A stretch of 64,000 nucleotides of DNA, from assembly GCA_052145115.1 (NCBI GenBank), contig JBKQPG010000046.1:7535-71534 (forward strand), read 5' to 3'. Numbering within the stretch: the first letter of the stretch is position 1; each line of letters begins with the position of its first letter. Under the pieces are notes generated by a model. That model saw only the letters and a list, made by a program, of their open reading frames with translations. It was not told where the DNA came from and searched no databases. Both the position numbers and the translations under genes were made by a program. Source of the DNA: CAIVVT01 sp052145115. Lineage in GTDB: Bacteria > Acidobacteriota > Terriglobia > Bryobacterales > Bryobacteraceae. This document shows, one piece after another, positions 17,460-24,735 of this stretch.

Positions 17460-17955
17460 CCACCAAGCTTCGGAGTTCAGGGCCCAGACGGTCGTACTTC
17501 ACGTACTGCGACACCTTGTTGTACGGCAACCCCGTTTCCTCAGCAACAGCGGCAATCGTGCCATATTTTTTGTAGAGTGCCGTACAAGCATCGATGAGGT
17601 CGCGGGAATGCAGGTCGCGGCGGACCAGATTCTCAGTCAGCGAGAGGGCCTTCGCAGTGGCGTCGTCCACTCGCGCTGCCATGACCGTCGCCCGGATGGT
17701 CGTGCGCTTCAGTTGCTTGTGTGCCAGGAAGCGGCGTTGCCCCGTCAATATTTCGTACTTGCCCGGCTTATCCGCTGGGCAAACGACAATCGGTTCGAGG
17801 AGGCCTACTTTCTGGATGCTTGCAGCCAACTCGTCAATCTCCTTGCCGACATCACGGACCCTGACTTGGCCAGTGCCGATAACGATGTCGTCTAGCGCGA
17901 TGTCCTTGACGGTATCCATATTGGTCGTATTATAGTACCTTTCAATCCGATTCAC
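17347..17955 (-). CDS. ParB/Spo0J-like DNA-binding protein, C-terminus replaced
   Basis: 202 residues. The first ~105 form a ParB N-terminal domain (IDELAASIQKVGLLEPIVV, YEILTGQRRFLAHKQL, LTENLVRRDL), followed by the KorB/Spo0J-type helix-turn-helix (AAVAEETGLPYNKVSQYV). After about residue 165 the frame runs into DNA that is in frame with the RHS fragment on the same strand, so the natural C-terminus is missing. The GTG at 17955 overlaps the stop of the helicase gene (GTGA), indicating translational coupling; an ATG at 17919 preceded by TATAAT is the alternative. Such proteins segregate plasmids or act as site-specific regulators on mobile elements. Confidence 0.72.
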   Translation of the reverse strand: MNRIERYYNTTNMDTVKDIALDDIVIGTGQVRVRDVGKEIDELAASIQKVGLLEPIVVCPADKPGKYEILTGQRRFLAHKQLKRTTIRATVMAARVDDATAKALSLTENLVRRDLHSRDLIDACTALYKKYGTIAAVAEETGLPYNKVSQYVKYDRLGPELRSLVDGGDARFEYGNLRRSEPPGRAVEWGSVHRDPVRSKCR

Positions 17956-19382
17956 TCAAACAGATTTCCGGGGTTGGCGTCACCCCGCAAAGCGGCCTGC
18001 ATTTGGTCGGTCTGCGAGACCGACAACTGGAGAATCCGACGCAATTCATCCCTCGTGAGCCGAGTCGATTGCCAACTCTCCGCTTCATCGACGTAGCGCT
18101 GGAAGAGGCCCTGCTTTTCGTTGAGCAGCTTCGCAATCCGTTCTTCCACCGTATCCTCAACCAAGAAACGTATCGCCTGCAGAGGTGAAGTTCTCCCGTA
18201 ACGGTGGGCACGTTGAATGGCCTGGTTCTCCACGGCCGGATTCCACCAGCGATCGAACATGACGACGGTGGAGGCCGAGTTGAGGTTGAGACCTACACCA
18301 CCGGCTTTGAGTGAGATGAGGATCGCCCGTGGACCCGGTTGAGCTTCAAACTCGTTTATCACAGCTTGGCGATCGATCTCGGACAACCCCCCGTGGAATA
18401 TGGCATGAGGAACGTCAATTCGAATCGACAGCCAGCGGAGGGTCTCAACGTATTGCGAGAAGATGATCACTTTGTCCTCGGCGCTATCCATGCCATCCAA
18501 GATCACGCGGAGTGCATCGAACTTGACTGATTCGTTGCTCAACGCGTCGAAATTGCAGATCTGCTTGAGCTTTGTGATCATCGCGAGCAAGTGCACTTCG
18601 GATGCGGGAAGGCCGTTGGCTGAGACGAGTTGTGCGCGCGAATTCCAAACGTCCTCGTAAGCCTCCTTCTGCGCGCCATCCAGCTCTAAGGGAATGTCTT
18701 GAACGATGATGGGCGGAAGTTCGCCGAGAACTTCGCTCTTCCGCCGTCGGAGAAAGTGGCTACGGATGCGTTCGTGCACCATGTTGCGAGGCATGCCGGC
18801 CTGGAGAACGTTAGGCTTGACGAAGTTGAAGATCGATGTCAGATCGTCGGTTGTGTTTTCTACCGGTGTGCCGGTTAAGGCCCAGGACTTGGATCTTGGT
18901 AGCAACTTACATCCCAAGGCGGCGCCAGAGGCATCGTTCTTGATGCGCTGCGCCTCATCAAGAACGACAATGTCGAAGTGGAGGCTGCTGTCGAGACTCC
19001 GCCCGTCAGTTCGGATCTGTTCGTAGGAGGCAATGAGGACCGGTATCGGAAGCAAGTACGTGGCGGCGCGGTCTCTTGCGTTCCCCTGTACCCTGCGGAC
19101 CGCCAGCTCGGGCGCCCAATAACGCATTTCGCGCTCCCAGTTCATCCGAAGCGACGCCGGTGAGATGATCAGTGCGCGGTTACAGTTCGTCTTTCGAAGG
19201 GCTAGGCGCAGAGCTATTGCAGTCTGTACCGTCTTGCCAAGCCCCATTTCGTCCGCAAGCAGGGCCGAGTCGTTTGACAGAAGGAAGTTGACGCCGTCCC
19301 ATTGGTAATTCCTCAGTGGGGCTGGGGTTGATAGTCTGCCAATACTGAATTCGTCGAACGCTGGTGTGCCGTCAGTTGCCAA
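17952..19382 (-). CDS. SNF2-family DNA helicase/translocase, core only
   Basis: 476 residues covering both RecA-like lobes of a SWI2/SNF2 ATPase: motif I DEMGLGKT (44-51), motif II DEAQ (142-145), motif III region LTGTPVEN, and motif VI QRAHRYGRTSP. Bacterial relatives usually carry extra N-terminal domains (SWIM zinc finger or others); here there is none. The only start found is a TTG at 19382, with a stop 28 codons upstream and no ATG between, so 5' truncation is possible. SNF2 proteins occur in phage-defence systems such as DISARM and on mobile elements; here it is coupled to a ParB-like gene. Confidence 0.85.
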   Translation of the reverse strand: MATDGTPAFDEFSIGRLSTPAPLRNYQWDGVNFLLSNDSALLADEMGLGKTVQTAIALRLALRKTNCNRALIISPASLRMNWEREMRYWAPELAVRRVQGNARDRAATYLLPIPVLIASYEQIRTDGRSLDSSLHFDIVVLDEAQRIKNDASGAALGCKLLPRSKSWALTGTPVENTTDDLTSIFNFVKPNVLQAGMPRNMVHERIRSHFLRRRKSEVLGELPPIIVQDIPLELDGAQKEAYEDVWNSRAQLVSANGLPASEVHLLAMITKLKQICNFDALSNESVKFDALRVILDGMDSAEDKVIIFSQYVETLRWLSIRIDVPHAIFHGGLSEIDRQAVINEFEAQPGPRAILISLKAGGVGLNLNSASTVVMFDRWWNPAVENQAIQRAHRYGRTSPLQAIRFLVEDTVEERIAKLLNEKQGLFQRYVDEAESWQSTRLTRDELRRILQLSVSQTDQMQAALRGDANPGNLFE

Positions 19383-19831
19383 TGGGCGTGCTCCATTCGA
19401 GCATTCTGCGTCAGCGAGATCGCAAGTCCATTATGATAGCCCTTCTGGTGTGGGGATCGGTGTTGGTTCGTGTTTCCAGATGCCAACCGTGGGGATGTGA
19501 AACGTGTCTCCTTCAACGATGTGTGCGGTATGGACGACGTGCACGGTCTCCTGAGGGAAGCCAGCGATGTCGGGTGCAAGCGGCATCACTCTTCTCAGCA
19601 GCGCTCCAAGAGCCGCGACGCGATAATCCGCCATATCACGTCACGGCGCCGATTCCGTCACTCACGCCGGTAGCGACTCCGGCATCTTACGTCAAGGTCA
19701 ACTGCTCTGACCTCGGCGAAAGAACCTCTTAGCCGTTGAATTTGGTAGATCTTGGGGGAAGCGCCGTCTACAAAATTATCTACAGCGGCGATCTTGCGGC
19801 GGCGAAATCGGCTGTAAGTGATTGAAAGGAT
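19383..19831. other. Stretch between helicase and tRNA, no certain gene
   Basis: A minus-strand frame at 19431-19634 (67 codons, containing TVHVVHTAHIVEGDTFHIP) could be a small gene or a remnant of the missing helicase N-terminal region, but it shows no known domain. The segment 19770-19830 contains CTACAAAATTATCTACAG and CTGTAAGTGATTGAAAGGA, motifs shared with the other island ends. Confidence 0.35.
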
Positions 19832-19909
19832 TGGTCGGGGCGAGTGGATTTGAACCACCGACCTCCTGGTCCCGAACCAGGCGCTCTAACCAGGCTGAGC
19901 CACGCCCCG
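19832..19909 (-). tRNA. tRNA-Pro(CGG), CCA encoded
   Basis: Complete cloverleaf on the minus strand: the acceptor stem CGGGGCG pairs with CGCCCCG, the anticodon stem-loop reads CCTGG-TTCGGGA-CCAGG giving anticodon CGG, the T-arm contains GGTTCAAATCC, and CCA is encoded at 19834-19832. It is the only intact copy here and the likely insertion target for the two islands to its left, whose ends preserve its 3' half. Confidence 0.96.
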
Positions 19910-19991
19910 GACGCTCTCATTCTAACGGTTGGGCGAGCGTGGCCGCAAGCGCATTGAAAATCAGGGGCTAAGCGGCGGTGCGAGGCGGCAC

Positions 19992-20237
19992 TCAGCAGGC
20001 CAACGGGTCGCGCAGTGGGAGGTATTCGTAGTTGCGCGGATCCAGGCCGAGGGCGGCCAGCGCAGCGATACACTCGGCGAGCGAGCGGCCGAGCGCTGCG
20101 ATGCGGCGCAGTGGCGTGGTCCGCGGGCTATAGATCTCGAAGGCGGCCCAGAGGTCGCGAACCTGGCGCCAGTCCGACGCGCTGAGACCTTCCGGGGTGC
20201 AGCCGACAAAGCGGGATGGGATGGATGGTGCAGGCAC
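19992..20237 (-). CDS. Small conserved-looking protein of unknown function
   Basis: 81 residues from a GTG at 20237, which has CTGGAG a few bases upstream. The sequence is coherent and rich in helix-forming residues (SDWRQVRDLWAAFEIYSP, SLAECIAALAALGLDPRNY), with no membrane segment or known motif. It lies between the tRNA and a divergently transcribed membrane-anchored protein. A longer reading upstream looks non-coding because it runs antisense to the next gene. Confidence 0.5.
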   Translation of the reverse strand: MPAPSIPSRFVGCTPEGLSASDWRQVRDLWAAFEIYSPRTTPLRRIAALGRSLAECIAALAALGLDPRNYEYLPLRDPLAC

Positions 20238-20338
20238 GATCTCCAGTTTAGCCCGCGCCCGGCGCGGCGCGTCGGGGGCCGTGCGACCGGGCTCCGCCAA
20301 AGAGCTGGCGGCGTCTATGATGGGGAGAGGTCCGAGCA

Positions 20339-20818
20339 GTGCCCACCCTAGCGCTAGTGAAACGGCCGGCAAACCTGCTGCCGCTGGTGATTGTCGTAGT
20401 TCTGGCCGCGATTTGCGGCCTGGCAACCTGGTATTTCCTGATCCGCGGCGCGGGCCAGCCTCAAGCGCCCAATCCGCTGACTGCCGAGGCCAAGGCCTAT
20501 GTGCGCAATCTGGGATTGGCCGACGTGGAAATGAAGGCCAAGGAAAATGCACTCGGCGGCACGCTGGTTGAAATCACCGGCCAGATTACGAACAAAGGAA
20601 CGCAGACTTTGCGGAGGGTGGAGATCAATTGCGTGTTTTACGATCCGTATGGCCAGGCGATTCTGCGGGAGCGCGTGCCGATCGTGCGATGGAGAGGAGG
20701 GGCGGGGCTGAAACCGGGTGAAACACGCGGTTTCCGGCTGCCGTTCGATTCGATTCCGACGGGCTGGAACCAGGCGCTGCCGCAATTGGTCATCGCGGGC
20801 ATCGAATTTGAAAAGTGA
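20339..20818 (+). CDS. Membrane-anchored FxLYD/DUF3426-like protein
   Basis: 159 residues with one N-terminal transmembrane helix (about 12-36) and a C-terminal domain of the immunoglobulin-like kind seen in FxLYD/DUF3426 proteins (EITGQITNKGTQTLRRVEI, then VFYDPYGQAI, then KPGETRGFRLPFDSIP). The start is a GTG at 20339 preceded by GAGG. Such proteins face the periplasm; the function is not known. It has its own small transcription unit here. Confidence 0.7.
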   Translation: MPTLALVKRPANLLPLVIVVVLAAICGLATWYFLIRGAGQPQAPNPLTAEAKAYVRNLGLADVEMKAKENALGGTLVEITGQITNKGTQTLRRVEINCVFYDPYGQAILRERVPIVRWRGGAGLKPGETRGFRLPFDSIPTGWNQALPQLVIAGIEFEK

Positions 20819-20963
20819 GGGTACGGGATGCGGACGGCAGCGGAGGGGAGTATTTCCCGATTCCCTGGGGAGTGGGCCATGGGACGCCGGAGTGCAAGGA
20901 TCGTGGGTGAATAGACTGTGCGCGAGCCGGCGCCAGGCCATCGCACTCCCGCAGGCAGTCCAG

Positions 20964-21147
20964 TTAACCCGGATATTTCACCAACAATCGGCTACGGCGC
21001 GCGATAGGGCCGCATCTACTTCGTTGCGCTTCGTCGCCGTCCTCGACGTACTGTCAAGTACGCCTCCGGGCGGCTCCGGTCGCGCGCCTTGTATTTGCAG
21101 CCCTCTCATCGCGCCTCGCTGCGATCGTGGTGCAACATCCGGGTTAA
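20964..21147. repeat. Dispersed palindromic repeat, copy 2 (long form with nested insert)
   Basis: Same 20-bp arms as copy 1 (20964-20983 and 21128-21147) and the same inner edges, but about 100 extra bases in the centre. The insert contains a smaller hairpin, CGTACT-GTCA-AGTACG, inside a wider imperfect palindrome. The right arm ends one base before the ATG of the DUF167 gene. Confidence 0.82.
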
Positions 21148-21148
21148 G

Positions 21149-21472
21149 ATGGACAATGGAGTCTGGGCGCGATTCGACTACCAGCTTCCACTTGCAGATC
21201 CGATGGATTCCATAACCCTCCGCACCCGGCTCTCCGCCTCCAAGAAGCTGTCGCTGAAAATCCGCGTTATTCCCAAGAGTCCGAAGACAGAATGGGCCGG
21301 CGTCCTGGACGATGGCACGATCAAGGTCAAGGTGGCCGCGGTGCCCGAGCGCGGCAAGGCCAACGACGAACTGGTCCGCTTCCTGGCGGGCGAAGCGGGC
21401 GTTCCCAAGGAGAACGTGATCGTGGTAGCGGGCGTGGCGAGTCAGAACAAGCTGGTGCGCCTGTTCATGTGA
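21149..21472 (+). CDS. DUF167/YggU family protein
   Basis: 107 residues with the DUF167 fold: SLKIRVIPKSPKTEWAGV, DDGTIKVKVAA, then PERGKANDELVRFLA and KLVRLF at the end. Members are small proteins found in most bacterial groups, of uncertain function. Two in-frame ATGs are possible (21149 and 21203); the second gives the more usual length. The first lies directly after the palindromic repeat, which would then form its 5' untranslated region. Confidence 0.85.
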   Translation: MDNGVWARFDYQLPLADPMDSITLRTRLSASKKLSLKIRVIPKSPKTEWAGVLDDGTIKVKVAAVPERGKANDELVRFLAGEAGVPKENVIVVAGVASQNKLVRLFM

Positions 21473-21552
21473 CTCGCGGGATGGTTTCAGGGGCGCAGTC
21501 GTACGAAGTTTCCGACGCCGGCGTCCTGTCGCGAGCATTCAAGAGCGGCGTT

Positions 21553-22854
21553 ATGCGATACGCGATTGTGGGCAACGGCGTGGCGGGGGTGACGGCCGCA
21601 CTGGGCCTGAGGGCGCGGGATGCGCACGCTTCGATTACCCTGATCAGCGGCGAGGCCGACTACTTTTTCTCCCGCACGGCGCTGATGTATGCCTTCTTGG
21701 ACCGTCTGTCGCGGCGCGATCTGGAGCCCTATGAACGCGGTGTTTTCGAGGCCCAGCGAATCGAGCTGGTGCGCGGCTGGGTGAAGGATCTCGACGCCCA
21801 GACGCGGACGCTAACGCTGGATTCCGGCCGGACGCTGGGGTGGGACCGGTTGCTGATCGCCACGGGTTCGCGGCCCCGGCGGCCGCAATGGGAGGGTCTG
21901 GAGAGCGTCCGCGAGGGGCAGGTGCATTTCGTTTCGATGCAGGATCTGGAGGCCTGTGAACGCGCGGTCCGGCGTGGGGCAAAGGCGGTTGTGGTGGGCG
22001 GCGGCCTGATCGGCATCGAACTGGTGGAGTGCCTGCACTGGGCCGGCATGGAAGTGAGTTTCCTGATCCGGGAGCCGTGGTATTGGCCCGTGGCGCTGTC
22101 CGATGCCGAGTCCGCCATGGTTATCGCGCATCTGCGGCGTCACGGCGTGAACGTGGTGACGGGAGAAACGGTGACGGCGGTGGCAGCGGATGACAGCGGC
22201 GTTGTCACGGGGGTGTTGACGGAGGCCAGCCGGCGCTATGAATGCCGGCTGCTGGGCGTCTCCATCGGGGTCGAGCCGGCGGTCGAGTGGCTCCGCGCCG
22301 TGACAACCCCGCCGCGGCTGATGCGTGGAATCGTGGTCGATGCGGGGTTCCGGACATCGCTCCCGGATGTGTTTGCAGCCGGCGATTGCGCGGAGGTCGA
22401 ACTGAGCGGGCGCGCGGCCGTGGTGGAGCAATTGTGGTACTCGGCGAAGCGCCAGGGAGGGCTCGCCGCGCAAGCCATGCTGGGCGACGCGGTGCACTAC
22501 GAGCCGCCGATTTTCTTCAACAGCTCCAGGTTTTTCGAAATCGAATATACGGCCGTAGGCCGTTTCAGCGAGGCGATGCGCGAGTTCTACCACCGTTTCG
22601 AAGGACGGGATGCCAGCCTGCGCCTGGGCGAAGAAAACGGAGCGGTGAAGGCCTGCAACATGCTGGGTTCGCGCTGGGATCACAAGGTGCTTGAAGGCTG
22701 GGTGAGGGAGCATCGCTCCCTGGAAGACGTGATGAGCCGGCTCGATGAGGCCCAGTTCGATGTCGAATTCGGGCGGCTGAATCTCGCGCCCGCGCGGGCG
22801 GCATTCGAGCACTGGCGCAGGGCGGAATCGGCTGCCGGGAAGGCGCCGGCATGA
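21553..22854 (+). CDS. FAD-dependent pyridine-nucleotide-disulphide-type oxidoreductase
   Basis: 433 residues with two dinucleotide-binding folds: FAD site YAIVGNGVAG at the N-terminus, NAD(P)H site VVVGGGLIGIE in the middle, and the second FAD motif DVFAAGDCAE. It resembles the reductase part of NirB, rubredoxin reductases and related electron-transfer flavoproteins, but lacks a redox-active CxxxxC pair. The ATG at 21553 is chosen because the first beta-strand starts two residues later. Its stop overlaps the start of the next gene by four bases (ATGA), so the two are translated together and probably form one electron-transfer unit. Confidence 0.85.
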   Translation: MRYAIVGNGVAGVTAALGLRARDAHASITLISGEADYFFSRTALMYAFLDRLSRRDLEPYERGVFEAQRIELVRGWVKDLDAQTRTLTLDSGRTLGWDRLLIATGSRPRRPQWEGLESVREGQVHFVSMQDLEACERAVRRGAKAVVVGGGLIGIELVECLHWAGMEVSFLIREPWYWPVALSDAESAMVIAHLRRHGVNVVTGETVTAVAADDSGVVTGVLTEASRRYECRLLGVSIGVEPAVEWLRAVTTPPRLMRGIVVDAGFRTSLPDVFAAGDCAEVELSGRAAVVEQLWYSAKRQGGLAAQAMLGDAVHYEPPIFFNSSRFFEIEYTAVGRFSEAMREFYHRFEGRDASLRLGEENGAVKACNMLGSRWDHKVLEGWVREHRSLEDVMSRLDEAQFDVEFGRLNLAPARAAFEHWRRAESAAGKAPA

Positions 22855-23918
22855 TTCACGCGACGCCGGGCGGCCGACTGGCGCACGACATCACGAACCG
22901 CGGCGTAACGGCGTGGATCGTCAGCGCGTTGCTGTTCGCTTTTTACATCGTGCTGTATTTCACCGAGTGGCTCACGCCGCTGGCCCGGGCGCTGCATTTC
23001 GGTTCGAAGTGGACGCTGTACGGCACGCTGTATACGCTGGCGATCGTGATTGGCGGCGGCTTCATGATCCGCCGCTACGGCCACAACCGCTACCAGGTGA
23101 TCCGAACACTTTCCGTAATGTTCGTACAGCTACTATTGGCTTATTCGCTGCCGCAGTTGCTCGTGTTCCTCCAGCAGCCCGAGTTCTACTTCTCCTACTT
23201 GTGGCCGCTCAAATTGGATTACCTCACGCCGGGCTACCTGTTTCACTTGCCGCTGCCGTTCATCTTGTGGTCGATGCTGGGGTCGTTTCTGCTGGTGCCG
23301 ATCCTGGGCGTGTTCTTCGGCAAGCGCTGGTACTGCTCCTGGGTATGCGGCTGCGGCGGGCTGGCGAACACCTTCGGCGAGCCGTGGCGGCATCTGTCGA
23401 CGAAATCCTCCGCTTCCTGGCACTTCGAGCGGGTTTCGATCCACACGGTGCTGGGGCTATGCGTGACCCTCACCACGCTGCTGTTCGCCAGTTATGCCGT
23501 GGGCGGGGTGTATCCGGAGCTGGCGGCGTTCACGTACAAGTACCAGGGCTGGTACGGGCTGATTGTGGCTTCCGTGCTGGCCGGCGTGGTGGGCGTGGGG
23601 CTATACCCAATCGCGGGGACGCGCGTGTGGTGCCGCTTCTTCTGCCCCATGGCGGCGCTGCTGGGGATCATCCAGAAGGCCGGGCGGTACCGCATCACGG
23701 TGAAGGACGACATGTGCATTTCGTGCGGGCTGTGCTCGAAGTACTGCGAGATGGGGATCGACGTCAGGGCTTACGCGCAGGCCAACACGTCGTTCACGCG
23801 GGCCTCGTGCGTCGGCTGCGGCCTGTGCGCCGAGGTGTGCCCGCGGGGCGTGCTGCGGCTGGAGAACGTGGCGCGCAAGGCGCCGCAATTGCAGTTGGTG
23901 CAGATCGTGACGCGCTGA
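22851..23918 (+). CDS. NapH/NosR-like membrane iron-sulphur protein
   Basis: 355 residues with about five membrane helices. Cys motifs occur at CSWVCGC (162-168) and CRFFCP (261-266), as in NapH/NosR/CcoG relatives, followed by two cytoplasmic 4Fe-4S sites: CISCGLCSKYCEM (289-299) and CVGCGLCAEVCP (320-330). Such proteins move electrons between the quinone pool and periplasmic or cytoplasmic partners. The coupled upstream FAD oxidoreductase suggests NAD(P)H as donor or acceptor. No nitrate or nitrous oxide reductase genes are nearby, so the terminal partner is unknown. Confidence 0.87.
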   Translation: MIHATPGGRLAHDITNRGVTAWIVSALLFAFYIVLYFTEWLTPLARALHFGSKWTLYGTLYTLAIVIGGGFMIRRYGHNRYQVIRTLSVMFVQLLLAYSLPQLLVFLQQPEFYFSYLWPLKLDYLTPGYLFHLPLPFILWSMLGSFLLVPILGVFFGKRWYCSWVCGCGGLANTFGEPWRHLSTKSSASWHFERVSIHTVLGLCVTLTTLLFASYAVGGVYPELAAFTYKYQGWYGLIVASVLAGVVGVGLYPIAGTRVWCRFFCPMAALLGIIQKAGRYRITVKDDMCISCGLCSKYCEMGIDVRAYAQANTSFTRASCVGCGLCAEVCPRGVLRLENVARKAPQLQLVQIVTR

Positions 23919-23926
23919 GGAGCGGC

Positions 23927-24712
23927 CTATTGCTGCGGCGTGAATGGCCAGATCTGGGTGGTCGAGCAGCCGCCGTCCACGGCGATCATCTGACCGGTGA
24001 TGTAGTCCGAGCCGGGCGAGGAGAGGAACACCGCCAGGGGCGCGACATCGGCCGGCGTGCCGGGAACGGGATTGGCCTCCGCGCCGCGCAGCCAATCCCG
24101 CATCTCGGGCGCCTCCCACATCTGGCGATTCAGGTCGGTCGGAATGAAGCCCGGCGCGATGCAGTTCACCTGAATGTTGTACTGGCCCCACTCGGCCGCG
24201 AGGGCGCGCGTCAGCCCGGCCAGGGCGCTCTTGGTGATGGTGTAGACGCTGATGTAGGGCATGCCCACGAGGGAGCTGAGGCTGCCGATCATCACCACCT
24301 TGCCGCCTTTCCCGCGGGCGATCATCCGCTTGCCGACAGCCTGCGTCAGTTCGACGATCCCGGTGAGGTTGGTTTCGAGCAGGAAGCTGTATTGTTCGGG
24401 CGTGTAGTCGGTGAAATTGCGGCGGATATTGGTGCCCGCGACGTTGAGCAGGATGTCCGTGTCAGGCAGTTCGCTGGCGAAATGCAGGCGTGAGGCGTGC
24501 GAGGCGATGTCGAGTTCCATGGCCTCGGCCTGCAGCCCCTGGGCCTGAAGCTCGCGGGCCAGTGCAGCGAGCTGCTGCACGGAACGGGAAGCCAGGATGG
24601 TGCGGGCGCCGGCGCGGGCCAGGGCCTCGGCGATGGCCTGGCCGATGCCGCGGCTGGCGCCAGCGACCACGGCAGTTTTCCCATCGAGGGAGAAAGGGTT
24701 GGCCGGTTTCAT
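23927..24712 (-). CDS. SDR-family dehydrogenase (gluconate/ketodeoxygluconate dehydrogenase-like)
   Basis: 261 residues, classical short-chain dehydrogenase: NAD(P) site VVAGASRGIG near residue 15, NVAGTNIRRN, catalytic SSL...Y-x-x-x-K (ISVYTITKSAL), and C-terminal YITGQMIAVDGG. The sequence is closest in style to KduD/IdnO enzymes of sugar-acid metabolism, but substrate assignment from sequence is weak. The ATG at 24712 follows a GAGGAGG motif with almost no spacer. It is divergent from the tartrate-dehydrogenase-like gene, their starts only 23 bp apart, so they must share a control region. Confidence 0.85.
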   Translation of the reverse strand: MKPANPFSLDGKTAVVAGASRGIGQAIAEALARAGARTILASRSVQQLAALARELQAQGLQAEAMELDIASHASRLHFASELPDTDILLNVAGTNIRRNFTDYTPEQYSFLLETNLTGIVELTQAVGKRMIARGKGGKVVMIGSLSSLVGMPYISVYTITKSALAGLTRALAAEWGQYNIQVNCIAPGFIPTDLNRQMWEAPEMRDWLRGAEANPVPGTPADVAPLAVFLSSPGSDYITGQMIAVDGGCSTTQIWPFTPQQ

Positions 24713-24735
24713 CCTCCTCAGGCTAGCATGGGGGC

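Larger units (their letters stand above)
15589..19831. mobile_element. Integrated island B at tRNA-Pro, helicase/ParB/RHS cargo
   Basis: About 4.2 kb between the second tRNA 3'-half repeat and the intact tRNA-Pro gene. Cargo on the minus strand: SNF2 helicase, truncated ParB-like protein, RHS C-terminal cassette and a small membrane protein. Its base composition is visibly less GC-rich than the flanking housekeeping genes. Its right end (CTGTAAGTGATTGAAAGGA at 19812) is nearly identical to the right end of island A, and its left end shares ordered motifs with that of island A. No recombinase is visible. Confidence 0.65.

Noticed and set aside
20964..21147. Structured RNA or riboswitch upstream of the DUF167 gene
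   Set aside because: The structure is explained by the dispersed palindromic repeat also present at 1086-1166, next to unrelated genes.
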